In this document: positions 53,667 to 62,299 of the stretch, piece by piece
Layout of the letters: every line of letters begins with the position of its first letter
How positions within the stretch are numbered: position 1 is the first letter of the stretch
Assembly: GCA_046329435.1 (NCBI GenBank)
Contig: JAXLUR010000003.1
Span: 62,001 to 126,000 of the forward strand
Source: M3007 sp046329435
Lineage (GTDB): Bacteria > Bacteroidota > Bacteroidia > Chitinophagales > Saprospiraceae
Direction of reading: 5' to 3'
DNA length: 64,000 bases
Program-made: the position numbers and the translations under genes
Notes under the pieces: model-generated
Databases searched by the model: none
What the model saw: the letters and a program-made list of their open reading frames with translations, nothing else
What the model was told of the DNA's origin: nothing

Positions 53667-55310
53667 TTAAATTTTCACAAATTTCTTGGCCACCCTTGCC
53701 CTGCCCTGGTGAAAAGAGGCTATGTACACGCCTGCAGGCAGGTTGTACACGTCTTCCCAGAAGTACACTTTTTCGCCGTATTGCTCGGGTACGATCTTGT
53801 CTTCGAACACCAATTGGCCCAGCATATTGAATACGCGGAAGGTGTAGGGCTCGAAATTGGGCGTTTCGTAATGTACTTCCAGCAGGTTGTGTACCGGATT
53901 GGGCCGGATCAGCGAAATCTGGAGCGGACCGGACGAACCGCCGCAGTCGGCCCGGACCGAATCGACCGCGGCGCCCACATCGAGGCGCCCGCCCGTCACC
54001 GTTTTGCCCTGAAGGCTGGCGTTGGGTTTGGCGCTTTTTAAAAGCAGCTCTTTAAAACGCAGGGCGCAAGCGGCAGGATTGCTCAGCGCATCACTGGCCA
54101 GTGTCGGGCAATCGAGGCTATACAACAGCCCGACTGCGCCGGTAACATGCGGGGTAGCCGCAGAGGTGCCGGTAAAAAGAGCATAGGTGGCGGTATTGCC
54201 CGGGCCTTTGGCCGTAGTAAATGATCCGTCGCCGGGGGAACCGATGTCGATCGAAGTCGTGCCGTAACCGGCCGAAATGCTGAGCACATCGCTGTTGGCA
54301 TTCACGTTAGTCACGCCAACGAGATAGGGGCTCCCGCAGGTGCTGGGGATATCGCCCACCACTTCCACGTTGACAGGATCATTGGCCGTGGCGCCGATAT
54401 TCAGTATTCCCACTTTGCCGAGCGAATCGTACACGGCGCACCAGAGGGGGTGCTGCGCCGGTTTGCCGCCATCGATACCGAAAGAGGCATTGGTAGCCAC
54501 GACAAATGCGCCGGCAGTGCCGTTGGAATCGTTGTAGCGGCGGCGCTGTTTGCCGACGTATTGGTAACCGGCGATAATCTCCGACTCGTCGATGGCGGAG
54601 TGTGTCATGACCATCATTTTTACATTCCAGCTTACCCCTGTCACCCCCGTGTTGTTGTTGCCCCGGGCGCCGACGATACCACATACCGAAGTGCCGTGCG
54701 GGGCCAGGTTTCCGCCGCCGGAGCCGCCGTCCTGGGGGTCCCAGCCGGTGTAATCGTCGATATACCCGTTGCCGTCGTCGTCGATATTGTTATTGGGTAT
54801 TTCGCCCCAGTTGTGCCACAAATTGGGCTTGAGGTCGGGATGGTCGATGAGAAACCCTTCTTCCAGAACGGCCACGACAATGGTGTCGCCCCGGGCGGAG
54901 TCGCGGGTAAACATCACGCCGCCGGTAGAGCCCTCCCAGGCGCGCGTCATGCCGATCAGATCCATATCCACCTGCGACGACCAACTCGGGTCGTTGGGTA
55001 TGCCCCTCGGGCTGGCCAGGTGGTTCCATTGCGCAACCTGTACGCCGGGCAGTTTTTGCACCCTGGCCATCATTTCTTCGCCGTTGCCATTTTGTTCGTC
55101 GAAACCCAGCAACATGATGTGCCAGTCGTCGGCGACGATTTTTTTCAGCGTAAAAGCAGGCTCGTTGGCAAACACCTGGTCGAAGCCAAGGCCGGGGGCC
55201 AGCTGGACCAGTATTTCGCCCTGGCGCCTTGCCCCGGGTTGTTGCGCAGCGCTTTGGCCCAACAGGGCCCAGGACATCAGGAGAAAAGCGAGGAAAAACA
55301 GATTTTTCAT
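53667..55310 (-). CDS. Subtilisin-like (S8) secreted protease with Glu at the catalytic Asp position
   Basis: 547 residues. Signal peptide (about 1-22), short prodomain, S8 domain and a T9SS sorting domain from about 465 (IRPNPVHNLLEVHY ... YIASFHQGRARVAKKFVKI). Catalytic His205 (APHGTSVCGI), oxyanion Asn273 (ATNASFG) and Ser382 (FTGTSAATPHVTG) are intact. The strand that normally carries Asp in AVIDTG reads VAVLEEGF (Glu150), seven residues before HPDL as expected. It may be a low-activity or altered enzyme. Predicted extracellular. Confidence 0.92.
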   Translation of the reverse strand: MKNLFFLAFLLMSWALLGQSAAQQPGARRQGEILVQLAPGLGFDQVFANEPAFTLKKIVADDWHIMLLGFDEQNGNGEEMMARVQKLPGVQVAQWNHLASPRGIPNDPSWSSQVDMDLIGMTRAWEGSTGGVMFTRDSARGDTIVVAVLEEGFLIDHPDLKPNLWHNWGEIPNNNIDDDGNGYIDDYTGWDPQDGGSGGGNLAPHGTSVCGIVGARGNNNTGVTGVSWNVKMMVMTHSAIDESEIIAGYQYVGKQRRRYNDSNGTAGAFVVATNASFGIDGGKPAQHPLWCAVYDSLGKVGILNIGATANDPVNVEVVGDIPSTCGSPYLVGVTNVNANSDVLSISAGYGTTSIDIGSPGDGSFTTAKGPGNTATYALFTGTSAATPHVTGAVGLLYSLDCPTLASDALSNPAACALRFKELLLKSAKPNASLQGKTVTGGRLDVGAAVDSVRADCGGSSGPLQISLIRPNPVHNLLEVHYETPNFEPYTFRVFNMLGQLVFEDKIVPEQYGEKVYFWEDVYNLPAGVYIASFHQGRARVAKKFVKI

Positions 55311-55383
55311 GTCGGTAAAATTAAGCGTACAGGATTTAGCCCCAAAGAAGGTTATTTTTTAAAAAAGGTTGGCTCGAGTAGCG

Positions 55384-56193
55384 TCATTTTTGGTCAAAAA
55401 TGGCCCGGCGAAGCTTTATCAAGTATTCCGGCGCCTGAATCAGTCTGCTTCCGTACCACGAAAACATTTCGCCATCGACCACCCGCACTTCCGCCTGCGG
55501 GCAGATGGAACGGAATGCCGAAACGTGTTTTTCGGAAAAAGGATAGGGCTCCGAGGATAAAAATATTTGTTGCGGTCGGGCTTCTTCCAAAGCTGCTGCG
55601 CTCACTTCCGGGTAGCGCGACAGGCCTGCAAAGACATTGACAAAACCGGCCACGCGCAGCATATCGTCAATAAAAGTGCCCGAACCGGCTACCATAAAGG
55701 GTTTTCTCCAGATAAAATAAGCGACCCCGGGCCGGGGAGCGGGCGGCTGTTGGCCCATGCCTGCGCGGTCGAATGCAGCCAGCAGGTCCTGCACGAGGCG
55801 TATCGAGGCGGCTTCCGTGCCGGTCAGCACGCCCATGCGCAGCATCATATCGGTAGCCTGGGAGAGCGTGTTTACGTCGCTGAGCCATACGGGATATTTT
55901 CGGGCCAGCGCTTCGATCTGCTCACGGTCGTTTTCCTCCTTGTTGCCGATGATCAGGTCGGGTTGCAGGGCGTCCACTTTGGCCTGATTCACGGTTTTGG
56001 TGCCGCCGACCTTGGGTTTTTCCCGAAACCACGCCGCCGGGTGGATGCAGAATTTGGTGATGCCGGCTACCCGGTCGCCCAGTCCCAGATCGTACAGCAA
56101 CTCGGTCTGGGAAGGCACCAGCGAAATAATCCGCCGGGGCGGCCAGTACGGAAGCGCTGTTTCGCGCCCAAGTTGATCGGTAAAAAGGTGCAT
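55384..56193 (-). CDS. Helical-backbone metal/cobalamin receptor-like protein (BtuF-like)
   Basis: 269 residues from ATG 56193. The fold III substrate-binding protein pattern is visible: RIISLVPSQTELLYDLGLG near the start, VGGTKTVNQAKVDALQPDLI, a long backbone helix (about 125-150) and the second lobe with SAAALEEARPQQIFLSSEPY. Such proteins bind cobalamin or iron complexes for ABC importers. No signal peptide or lipobox is seen, so it may act in the cytoplasm. No permease or ATPase adjacent. Confidence 0.82.
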   Translation of the reverse strand: MHLFTDQLGRETALPYWPPRRIISLVPSQTELLYDLGLGDRVAGITKFCIHPAAWFREKPKVGGTKTVNQAKVDALQPDLIIGNKEENDREQIEALARKYPVWLSDVNTLSQATDMMLRMGVLTGTEAASIRLVQDLLAAFDRAGMGQQPPAPRPGVAYFIWRKPFMVAGSGTFIDDMLRVAGFVNVFAGLSRYPEVSAAALEEARPQQIFLSSEPYPFSEKHVSAFRSICPQAEVRVVDGEMFSWYGSRLIQAPEYLIKLRRAIFDQK

Positions 56194-56285
56194 TATGCAA
56201 AGTTTAGGCAATACCGGCTGGCGGATTGGTTCACATTGGGGTTTTCATGACCGTTCCTCCAGTTGAACCGCATCAAAGAAACGAC

Positions 56286-57743
56286 ATGCCCAACAAACTC
56301 CGCTCCCTTCAAATTTTCGGCTGGCTGCTCGACGTGAGGCTGTGGATTTTCGCCCTCTTCCTCATCCGCCTTGAAACGATCAACCTTCCTCCTTTGGACG
56401 AGCACAACCTGCGGCAGACCCTGACCCTCACGGCAGCCCGCAACATGATTGAAATTTCGCCCAATCCGCTCAAACCCATGCTCAGCGCTGGGCGGGGTAG
56501 CTGCCCCGATCCCGTGGCCATGGAGCCCGGCATTTACACGGGCCTGATCGCCGTATCCTACAAGATATTCGGTGAACACTACTGGAACAGCCGGTTGATC
56601 AACCTGATCGTTTCCAGCGCAGGTTTATGGTTTTTTTATGCGTTTTTAACCAGATTCTGGCCTCGCCCGGCTGCACTGGCATCCACCATCCTGTTCGGCG
56701 TTTCGATAACGTTCATCTATGCCCGCAAGTCGATGCCCGACACCTTCGCCCTGTCCTTTGTATTGATGGGCAATTATTACGGGGCAAAATACCTGAACAA
56801 AAGCCGGTGGAGCGACCTGTCGGGTTTCGTGCTGACTATGTCGACGGGCTTACTGGTCAAATTGCCCATGGCCTGCGCAGCAATGTTGCTGTTGTGGCCT
56901 TTTGTGCAATCCGGCAGTTCCCGCGCTGCGCGCCTGCGGCTGGTTGTTGCCGCATGTGTACCGCTGTCGCTGATGGCTTTGTGGTATTTCTGGTGGACCC
57001 CGAAACTGATTCACGACGGTGCGCTCAGAATGTACGAGACCTATGGTTTCGTGGAAGGCTGGCGGCAGTTCTGGGCTTTAAGAGAAGGGGTCTGGGACAA
57101 TTTTACCCGGGTACAGATGGGAAGTTACTGGCCTTTTGCTCTTCTATTGCCGGGCATTTACGCGCTGGGCAGGCGTCATCAGGAGCGCGCAACCCTGGCT
57201 ATTTTCGGCTCGGCGGCCGTATTTGCTGTTTTCATCATTCAGGCGGCCTACGCTTACCCGACGCATGAATATTATGGCATTCCATTCAACCCGGCCTATG
57301 CCATGATCGCAGGGTTCGGACTGTCGTATCTGTTTGAAAAATGGCCGGTGTTGCTTTTTTCGTGTTTACTGGCAATTTCAATCGTATCCATCAGGCATCA
57401 GAAAAATGATTTTTTTGTGCGGCCGGAAGCGCGAAAATTTCTGCAACTCGGGCCGATGGCCGATTCTGTTTCCCTTCAAAGCGACAAGTTTTTGGTCAAT
57501 GACGCTGTTTACACCCGAATGCTGTATTTCCTGCACCGCCAGGGCCGTAGCGAAGGAAGCGATTTGTTTAAAAAATACCCCGAATGGGTGTACGACTACG
57601 GCCGGGAAGGCATCAAATTTATTTGCACGGACCGCGCGGGCCTGCCCGATTCGTTGAACTATCCGATCGTGGCAGAAACACCGGATTTCCGCATTTACCG
57701 CCACACCTGGTCGCCCGTAAACCCTCTGACAACGCCGCGATAG
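56286..57743 (+). CDS. GT-C glycosyltransferase of the ArnT/PMT type
   Basis: 485 residues, about ten membrane helices. The first periplasmic loop has PPLDEHNLRQTLT, the acidic site typical of PMT_2/ArnT family enzymes, which move a sugar from a polyprenyl phosphate to lipid or protein. A C-terminal soluble part of about 100 residues follows (EWVYDYGREGIKFICTDRAG). ATG 56286 is taken; two upstream in-frame starts add only unconserved residues. Convergent with the RlmB-like gene (2-bp gap). Acceptor unknown. Confidence 0.85.
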   Translation: MPNKLRSLQIFGWLLDVRLWIFALFLIRLETINLPPLDEHNLRQTLTLTAARNMIEISPNPLKPMLSAGRGSCPDPVAMEPGIYTGLIAVSYKIFGEHYWNSRLINLIVSSAGLWFFYAFLTRFWPRPAALASTILFGVSITFIYARKSMPDTFALSFVLMGNYYGAKYLNKSRWSDLSGFVLTMSTGLLVKLPMACAAMLLLWPFVQSGSSRAARLRLVVAACVPLSLMALWYFWWTPKLIHDGALRMYETYGFVEGWRQFWALREGVWDNFTRVQMGSYWPFALLLPGIYALGRRHQERATLAIFGSAAVFAVFIIQAAYAYPTHEYYGIPFNPAYAMIAGFGLSYLFEKWPVLLFSCLLAISIVSIRHQKNDFFVRPEARKFLQLGPMADSVSLQSDKFLVNDAVYTRMLYFLHRQGRSEGSDLFKKYPEWVYDYGREGIKFICTDRAGLPDSLNYPIVAETPDFRIYRHTWSPVNPLTTPR

Positions 57744-57745
57744 AT

Positions 57746-58471
57746 TCATTTCCGTTGCCGCACAGCCTCGTACAGCACGATACCCGCGGCAACGCTGACG
57801 TTGAAAGAGTCAAAATCGACGGCCTGTGGAATTTTGGTGACCTGATCGGCCATGCCGAGCAATTTGGGATGCACGCCCTGATCTTCCGAGCCCAGAATAA
57901 CCGCCGTCGGGGCACTGAAATCGACCTCCATGAGCGGGACCGACCGTTCGGTGAGGGCCGTGGCGACCACCTGAAAACCGCTCGCCTTGAGCCAGTCGAC
58001 CGCGGAAAACATGCTTTTTACCCGGCAAATCTGCACCTTGGCCAGGGCGCCTGCCGATGCCTTCATCGCTTCTTCGTTGGCGGGGGCAGCCCCAGAGGTT
58101 GGCACGACCACCGCGTGCACGCCAAGGCAATAAGCCGAGCGGCAGATCGCGCCGAAGTTGCGCACGTCGGTCACGCCGTCGAGCAGCAGCAGGAGCGGCG
58201 TAAGGCCCTGTTCGAACAGGTGCGGCACCACATTTTCCAGTTGCTGAAATTCAACCAGCGCCAGCCAGGCGGCCACCCCCTGATGATTGCCGCGTACCAT
58301 TTTATTGAGGCGCTCGCGCGGCACCACCTGCAGGGGGATGTCATGTTGTTTGGTCAGATGCCGGATCTCTTTCTCCAGGTCGCCGCGAATACCTTGCTGA
58401 AAAAATACTTTTTCGACCGGGCGGCCCGACCGGATGGCCTCGACCACCGGATGATGTCCGTAAATAAGCAT
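57746..58471 (-). CDS. rlmB: TrmH-family rRNA 2'-O-methyltransferase (RlmB-like)
   Basis: 241 residues from ATG 58471 (MLIYGHHPVVEAIRSG, the usual RlmB start); an ATG at 58561 would add 30 unconserved Pro-rich residues. The N-terminal RNA-binding domain precedes the trefoil-knot SPOUT domain: LLLLDGVTDVRNFGAICRSA (motif 1), AVILGSEDQGV (motif 2) and FDSFNVSVAAGIVLYEAVRQ (motif 3). The family methylates a ribose (G2251 of 23S rRNA in E. coli). Family is firm; exact target is inferred. Confidence 0.87.
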   Translation of the reverse strand: MLIYGHHPVVEAIRSGRPVEKVFFQQGIRGDLEKEIRHLTKQHDIPLQVVPRERLNKMVRGNHQGVAAWLALVEFQQLENVVPHLFEQGLTPLLLLLDGVTDVRNFGAICRSAYCLGVHAVVVPTSGAAPANEEAMKASAGALAKVQICRVKSMFSAVDWLKASGFQVVATALTERSVPLMEVDFSAPTAVILGSEDQGVHPKLLGMADQVTKIPQAVDFDSFNVSVAAGIVLYEAVRQRK

Positions 58472-58646
58472 GGGCAAACCGCTGCAGTTTGGCGCAGGCG
58501 GGGCCGCAAGATACGGCGTTTGGAAAGGGCTGGCGGTTTTCTGCTCCTGTCGGCGCTGCATTTTCTGCACGCCTTTATTTCTGAAAAAGAAGGCCGTCGT
58601 TCCGAAAAAAAATTCCCAACTTTGCCCTACAAAGTGCTTTATCAAC

Positions 58647-59303
58647 ATGAATCAGGAAGCGAAGCAACAACTGGAACATTTGGCGGAAATGCGGGCCCTG
58701 ATGGAGCGCAACAGCCGTTTTTTAAGCCTGAGCGGTTTATCGGGCGTATGGGCGGGTCTGTGCGCCCTGGCGGGTGTGACGGCCGTATATCTGTGGCTTG
58801 ACACGCGTCCTTTTGCCGGCAACGACGTCAGTTACTTTATCCGGGCGCTGCACACCGAGCGTTGGGGCATGGGTTACAAACCGGCTTTTATCCTGATCGG
58901 CAGTGTCGTGCTCGCGGCGGCGCTGGCGGGAGGGCTGTTTTTTACCCGGCGGAAGGCGCAGCAGCGCGGCGCCCGCATGTGGGACCACACCTCGCGACGC
59001 CTGCTGATGGCGCTGGCCGTACCCTTGCTGACCGGCGGTATTTTTTGCCTGGGCATATTGTACTGGGATCTGCCGGCATTGATCGCGCCGGCGACGCTGG
59101 TTTTTTACGGCCTGGCGCTGGTAAACGGCGGCAAGTACACCCTGCACGACATCGAATATCTGGGCTTGTCTGAAATTGGCCTGGGCCTGCTCGGCATTTT
59201 TTTCCTGGGCCACGGCCTCGAAATCTGGGCGCTGGGATTCGGGGTATTGCATATTGTGTACGGAGCGCTCATGTACGTCAAATACGAAGGTAAAAGCGCA
59301 TGA
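58647..59303 (+). CDS. Multi-pass membrane protein paired with a wHTH regulator
   Basis: 218 residues. A charged N-terminal stretch (QEAKQQLEHLAEMRALMERN) precedes six predicted membrane helices. No family motif recognised, but this type of membrane protein is commonly encoded beside a short HTH regulator in Bacteroidota. Its stop overlaps the next ATG by four bases (ATGA), so the two are translationally coupled. Confidence 0.85.
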   Translation: MNQEAKQQLEHLAEMRALMERNSRFLSLSGLSGVWAGLCALAGVTAVYLWLDTRPFAGNDVSYFIRALHTERWGMGYKPAFILIGSVVLAAALAGGLFFTRRKAQQRGARMWDHTSRRLLMALAVPLLTGGIFCLGILYWDLPALIAPATLVFYGLALVNGGKYTLHDIEYLGLSEIGLGLLGIFFLGHGLEIWALGFGVLHIVYGALMYVKYEGKSA

Positions 59304-59608
59304 AAAACCTGATTACTCAACTCAATCCTGCGTTCGACCACCGCAACCGGCTGGGCATCATGGCCATCCTGGTGGTAAACGATTGGGTGGAGTACAACAC
59401 CCTTAAAGAAGCGCTCGATCTTACCGACGGCAACCTGGCCAGCCATTTGAAAGCCCTGGAAGCGGCGGAATGCATCACGGTTCGCAAGGAATTCGTAGGG
59501 CGAAAACCCCGCACGACCTATGGCGTCACCGAGCTCGGGCGGCAGGCTTTCAAAGCGCACCTGGACGCTCTGGAAGCGCTCGTAAAAGTGGGCAGAGACG
59601 ACGATTAG
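59300..59608 (+). CDS. Winged-helix transcriptional regulator (MarR/ArsR-like)
   Basis: 102 residues, a single wHTH domain: FDHRNRLGIMAILVVNDWVE, recognition region LTDGNLASHLKALEAAECIT and wing KPRTTYGVTELG. It matches the small 'winged helix DNA-binding' family (HTH_34) that regulates adjacent membrane genes. No sensor domain or cysteines, so the signal is likely relayed by the coupled membrane protein. Overlaps the upstream gene by 4 bp. Confidence 0.88.
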   Translation: MKNLITQLNPAFDHRNRLGIMAILVVNDWVEYNTLKEALDLTDGNLASHLKALEAAECITVRKEFVGRKPRTTYGVTELGRQAFKAHLDALEALVKVGRDDD

Positions 59609-59653
59609 GCTGTTCTGCGAAGTCCCCCCTTCCATTTTCCATCGATCCATAGC

Positions 59654-59995
59654 ATGAATTTTATTCAACTACATCGCCGCTTTCGATGGCTTCGCCGGGG
59701 CATTCTGGCGCTTTGCATACTTGGCCTGACGTTGCAAACAGCCACTCTTTTTGCCCCAAAAACCCTGTCAGGCGGGTATTTTTTAAAAACAATGTCAGCA
59801 ACGGGGTTTCTGCTGATGTTGTACGGGGCTTATCTGTTGGCAGGAATAGTGTTTACCATAACACGGAAACACTGGAAAATGGCGTTTACTCTTTTGCTCT
59901 TTTTGGCCTTGAATTTTCTATTATTGTGCTGGCAGTCCGCTGTTTTTATACTCATTTCAGGGGTTAGTGTGGGTGAACCAACTGGGTCAAATTGA
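59654..59995 (+). CDS. Small membrane protein of unknown function
   Basis: 113 residues with three hydrophobic segments (LALCILGLTLQTATLF; GFLLMLYGAYLLAGIVFTI; AFTLLLFLALNFLLL). Starts 46 bp after the wHTH gene and may be the third member of that operon. No family recognised; convergent with pcm. Confidence 0.7.
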   Translation: MNFIQLHRRFRWLRRGILALCILGLTLQTATLFAPKTLSGGYFLKTMSATGFLLMLYGAYLLAGIVFTITRKHWKMAFTLLLFLALNFLLLCWQSAVFILISGVSVGEPTGSN

Positions 59996-60015
59996 CCTTG
60001 CTTTTACTGCGCTCC

Positions 60016-60666
60016 TCACTTCTTCTTCACCCCCTCCAGAAACGGCACAAAACGAAATGCATCCAGCATTTCCTCCCGAAACTCCGTCTCCGATACCCGT
60101 GTGATGCGGTACATGTACTGCACGTCTTCTCCGACCGGAATCACCAGGACCCCGCCCACAGCCAGTTGTTCCTTGAGTGGCTGCGGTACCACGGGCGCGC
60201 CGGCAGTCACGATGATTTTGTCGTACGGAGCAAATTCGGGCAAGCCCTTGGAGCCGTCGCGGAAGAAGCAGCGGATGTTGGCGAAGCCCAGTTGTTCCAA
60301 CAATTCACGGGATTTCAGGAAGAGGGCTTCCTGTCTTTCCACCGTAAAAACCCGGGCGCCCATTGCGCCCAGTATGGCGGCCTGATACCCCGATCCTGTG
60401 CCGATTTCGAGAATGCGATCCCGCTTTTTGACTTCCAGCAGGGCCGACTGGTACGCCACGGTGTAGGGCTGCGAAATCGTTTGCTGGTTGCCGATGGGGA
60501 AAGGTTTGTCCTCGTAGGCGTGTTCTTCAAAAGCCTTGTCGAGAAAAAAATGGCGCGGCACGGCGCCGATGGCCGTCAGCACCGCCTCATCGCGAATACC
60601 TTTTTGGCGCAGCTGGTCAACGAGCCGTTTGCGCAGGCCTTTGTGGCGGTAACTGTCTGTCATCAT
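60016..60666 (-). CDS. pcm: Protein-L-isoaspartate O-methyltransferase
   Basis: 216 residues, class I methyltransferase. Diagnostic blocks: PRHFFLDKAFEEHAYEDKPF, the substrate loop GNQQTISQPY, and SAM motif ILEIGTGSGYQAAIL. The C-terminal strand GGVLVIPVGE and length (about 210) fit Pcm. It methylates isoaspartyl residues in damaged proteins to start their repair. Start MMTDSYRHKG at 60666, divergent from the phosphohexomutase gene. Confidence 0.95.
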   Translation of the reverse strand: MMTDSYRHKGLRKRLVDQLRQKGIRDEAVLTAIGAVPRHFFLDKAFEEHAYEDKPFPIGNQQTISQPYTVAYQSALLEVKKRDRILEIGTGSGYQAAILGAMGARVFTVERQEALFLKSRELLEQLGFANIRCFFRDGSKGLPEFAPYDKIIVTAGAPVVPQPLKEQLAVGGVLVIPVGEDVQYMYRITRVSETEFREEMLDAFRFVPFLEGVKKK

Positions 60667-60758
60667 AATCCGGTTGGTGCGGTTGTATTATGCGGTGCAA
60701 AGCTAAAAGCCTTTGTCAAAAATTTGCCGGACTCATCTGGAGTGTTTCTCTTTGCAAA

Positions 60759-60766
60759 TACGTTTG
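60759..60766 (+). promoter_or_regulatory. Candidate -7 element of the phosphohexomutase gene
   Basis: TACGTTTG fits TAnnTTTG and lies 65 bp before the ATG at 60831 in a divergent region. No -33 TTTG at proper spacing. Confidence 0.3.
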
Positions 60767-60830
60767 AGGACGCCCTCCTCTTCGCAACGATGATCTTTAT
60801 ACTCTGAACTTTCAACCTTCTTCTTCCGAT

Positions 60831-62231
60831 ATGGCAATTCCGATCAAATTCGGCACCGACGGCTGGCGCGCCATCATTGCCGACGATTACACGGTAGACA
60901 ACGTGATGCGCGTAGCCGAGGCTACCGCCCTGTTTATGAAACAGCGCAAAATGAAAAAGGCCGTGATCGGCCACGATTGCCGTTTTGGCGGCCCCTTGTT
61001 TGTCAGCGCTACGGCCCGCGTGCTGGGCGCGTATGGCATAAGGGTGTACGCCGGCACTGGCTTCGTTTCCACCCCGATGGTATCGCTTGGCGTGGTCAAA
61101 CTGAAAGCCGATCTCGGCATAGTGATCACCGCCAGCCACAACCCGCCGTCGTACAACGGCTTCAAACTCAAGGCAGCCTACGGCGGCCCTATGATCCCTT
61201 CGGATATTGCGGAAGTGGAAAAACTCATTCCCGACGTCTGCTCGCTCAAGGAACTCCCTTCCCTGAACCAGCTGGTTGAGAAAAAACTGTTTCAGGATAC
61301 CGACCTGGAAACCATGTACCTGCGCCACGCTAAAAAGCACTTCGACCTGCGCAGCATTAAACAAAGCGCAGGCCGGCTGGCTTACGACGCCATGTACGGC
61401 GCCGGGCAACGCGCCGTGCGCAAACTGCTCCCCAAATCGGTATTCCTCCGCTGCGACGTCAACCCGGGCATGCACGGCCAGGCGCCCGAGCCCATCCACC
61501 GCAACCTGCTCGCACTCAGCGAAACGATCAAAAAAAATCCGAAAATCACTGCCGGCCTGGCCAACGACGGCGATGCCGACCGCATCGGGATGTATGATGA
61601 AGACGGCAATTTCGTCGACAGCCACCACCTGCTGCTGATCCTCCTGCTGTACCTCTACAAGTATAAAAACATGCGCGGAAAGGTAGTCTTCACCTTTTCC
61701 GTGACTGATAAAATGAAGAAAATGGCCGAACAATTCGGCCTGCCCTACGAAATTACCAAGGTCGGATTCAAATACATCGCCGAGATCATGACCAAAGAAG
61801 ACGTGCTTGTCGGCGGCGAGGAATCGGGTGGCCTGGCCGTCAAAGGCCACATTCCCGAACGCGACGGCATCTGGATGGGCCTGTTGGTACTCGAATTCAT
61901 GGCCAAAACCGGCAAGACCGTCAAAGGCCTCGTGGAAGAAGTGTACAGGGAAGTGGGCAAATTCGCCTTCGACCGCGACGATCTGCACATCACCGAAGCG
62001 CAAAAACAAGCAGTTATTGCGGCTTGCAACAACCGCTCCTACAAGGCTTTCGGCGCTTACAAAATACAAGGCGTCGAAGATGTTGACGGCTGGAAATTCC
62101 TGTTTGGCGACGAAAAATGGGTCATGATCCGCGCTTCCGGCACCGAGCCCGTGCTGCGCGTATATGCCCAGGGCCCCGACCTGGCCGAATGCCGCAAAAT
62201 GCTGGACGCGGCGAAAGAGACGATTTTGTAG
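60831..62231 (+). CDS. Phosphoglucomutase/phosphomannomutase family protein
   Basis: 466 residues, alpha-D-phosphohexomutase. Active-site Ser in ITASHNPPSYNGFKLK (about 101-116), metal loop NDGDADRIG, sugar-specificity loop GGEESGG, and phosphate-binding loop MIRASGTEPVLRVY are all intact. The GGEESGG loop is shared by phosphoglucomutase and phosphomannomutase types, so the substrate (Glc-1-P/Glc-6-P or Man) is uncertain. Cytoplasmic, supplying sugar nucleotide pathways. A terminator follows the stop by 24 bp. Confidence 0.93.
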   Translation: MAIPIKFGTDGWRAIIADDYTVDNVMRVAEATALFMKQRKMKKAVIGHDCRFGGPLFVSATARVLGAYGIRVYAGTGFVSTPMVSLGVVKLKADLGIVITASHNPPSYNGFKLKAAYGGPMIPSDIAEVEKLIPDVCSLKELPSLNQLVEKKLFQDTDLETMYLRHAKKHFDLRSIKQSAGRLAYDAMYGAGQRAVRKLLPKSVFLRCDVNPGMHGQAPEPIHRNLLALSETIKKNPKITAGLANDGDADRIGMYDEDGNFVDSHHLLLILLLYLYKYKNMRGKVVFTFSVTDKMKKMAEQFGLPYEITKVGFKYIAEIMTKEDVLVGGEESGGLAVKGHIPERDGIWMGLLVLEFMAKTGKTVKGLVEEVYREVGKFAFDRDDLHITEAQKQAVIAACNNRSYKAFGAYKIQGVEDVDGWKFLFGDEKWVMIRASGTEPVLRVYAQGPDLAECRKMLDAAKETIL

Positions 62232-62255
62232 GCATCCTCAACCTGAATCCTTCAG

Positions 62256-62297
62256 GAGCCGGGCTAAAAGACATCTTTTGGTCCGGCTCTTGTTTTT
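62256..62297 (+). terminator. Intrinsic terminator after the phosphohexomutase gene
   Basis: GAGCCGG/CCGGCTC outer stem with an inner AAAAGA/TCTTTT pairing, then TTGTTTTT. It ends 3 bp before the stop of the convergent lyase gene. Confidence 0.82.
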
Positions 62298-62299
62298 AA

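Noticed and set aside
55385..55402. CATTTTTG/CAAAAATG inverted repeat at the stop of the BtuF-like gene
   Set aside because: AT-rich, 2-nt loop, partly inside the coding end, no T-tract after it in the direction of transcription.
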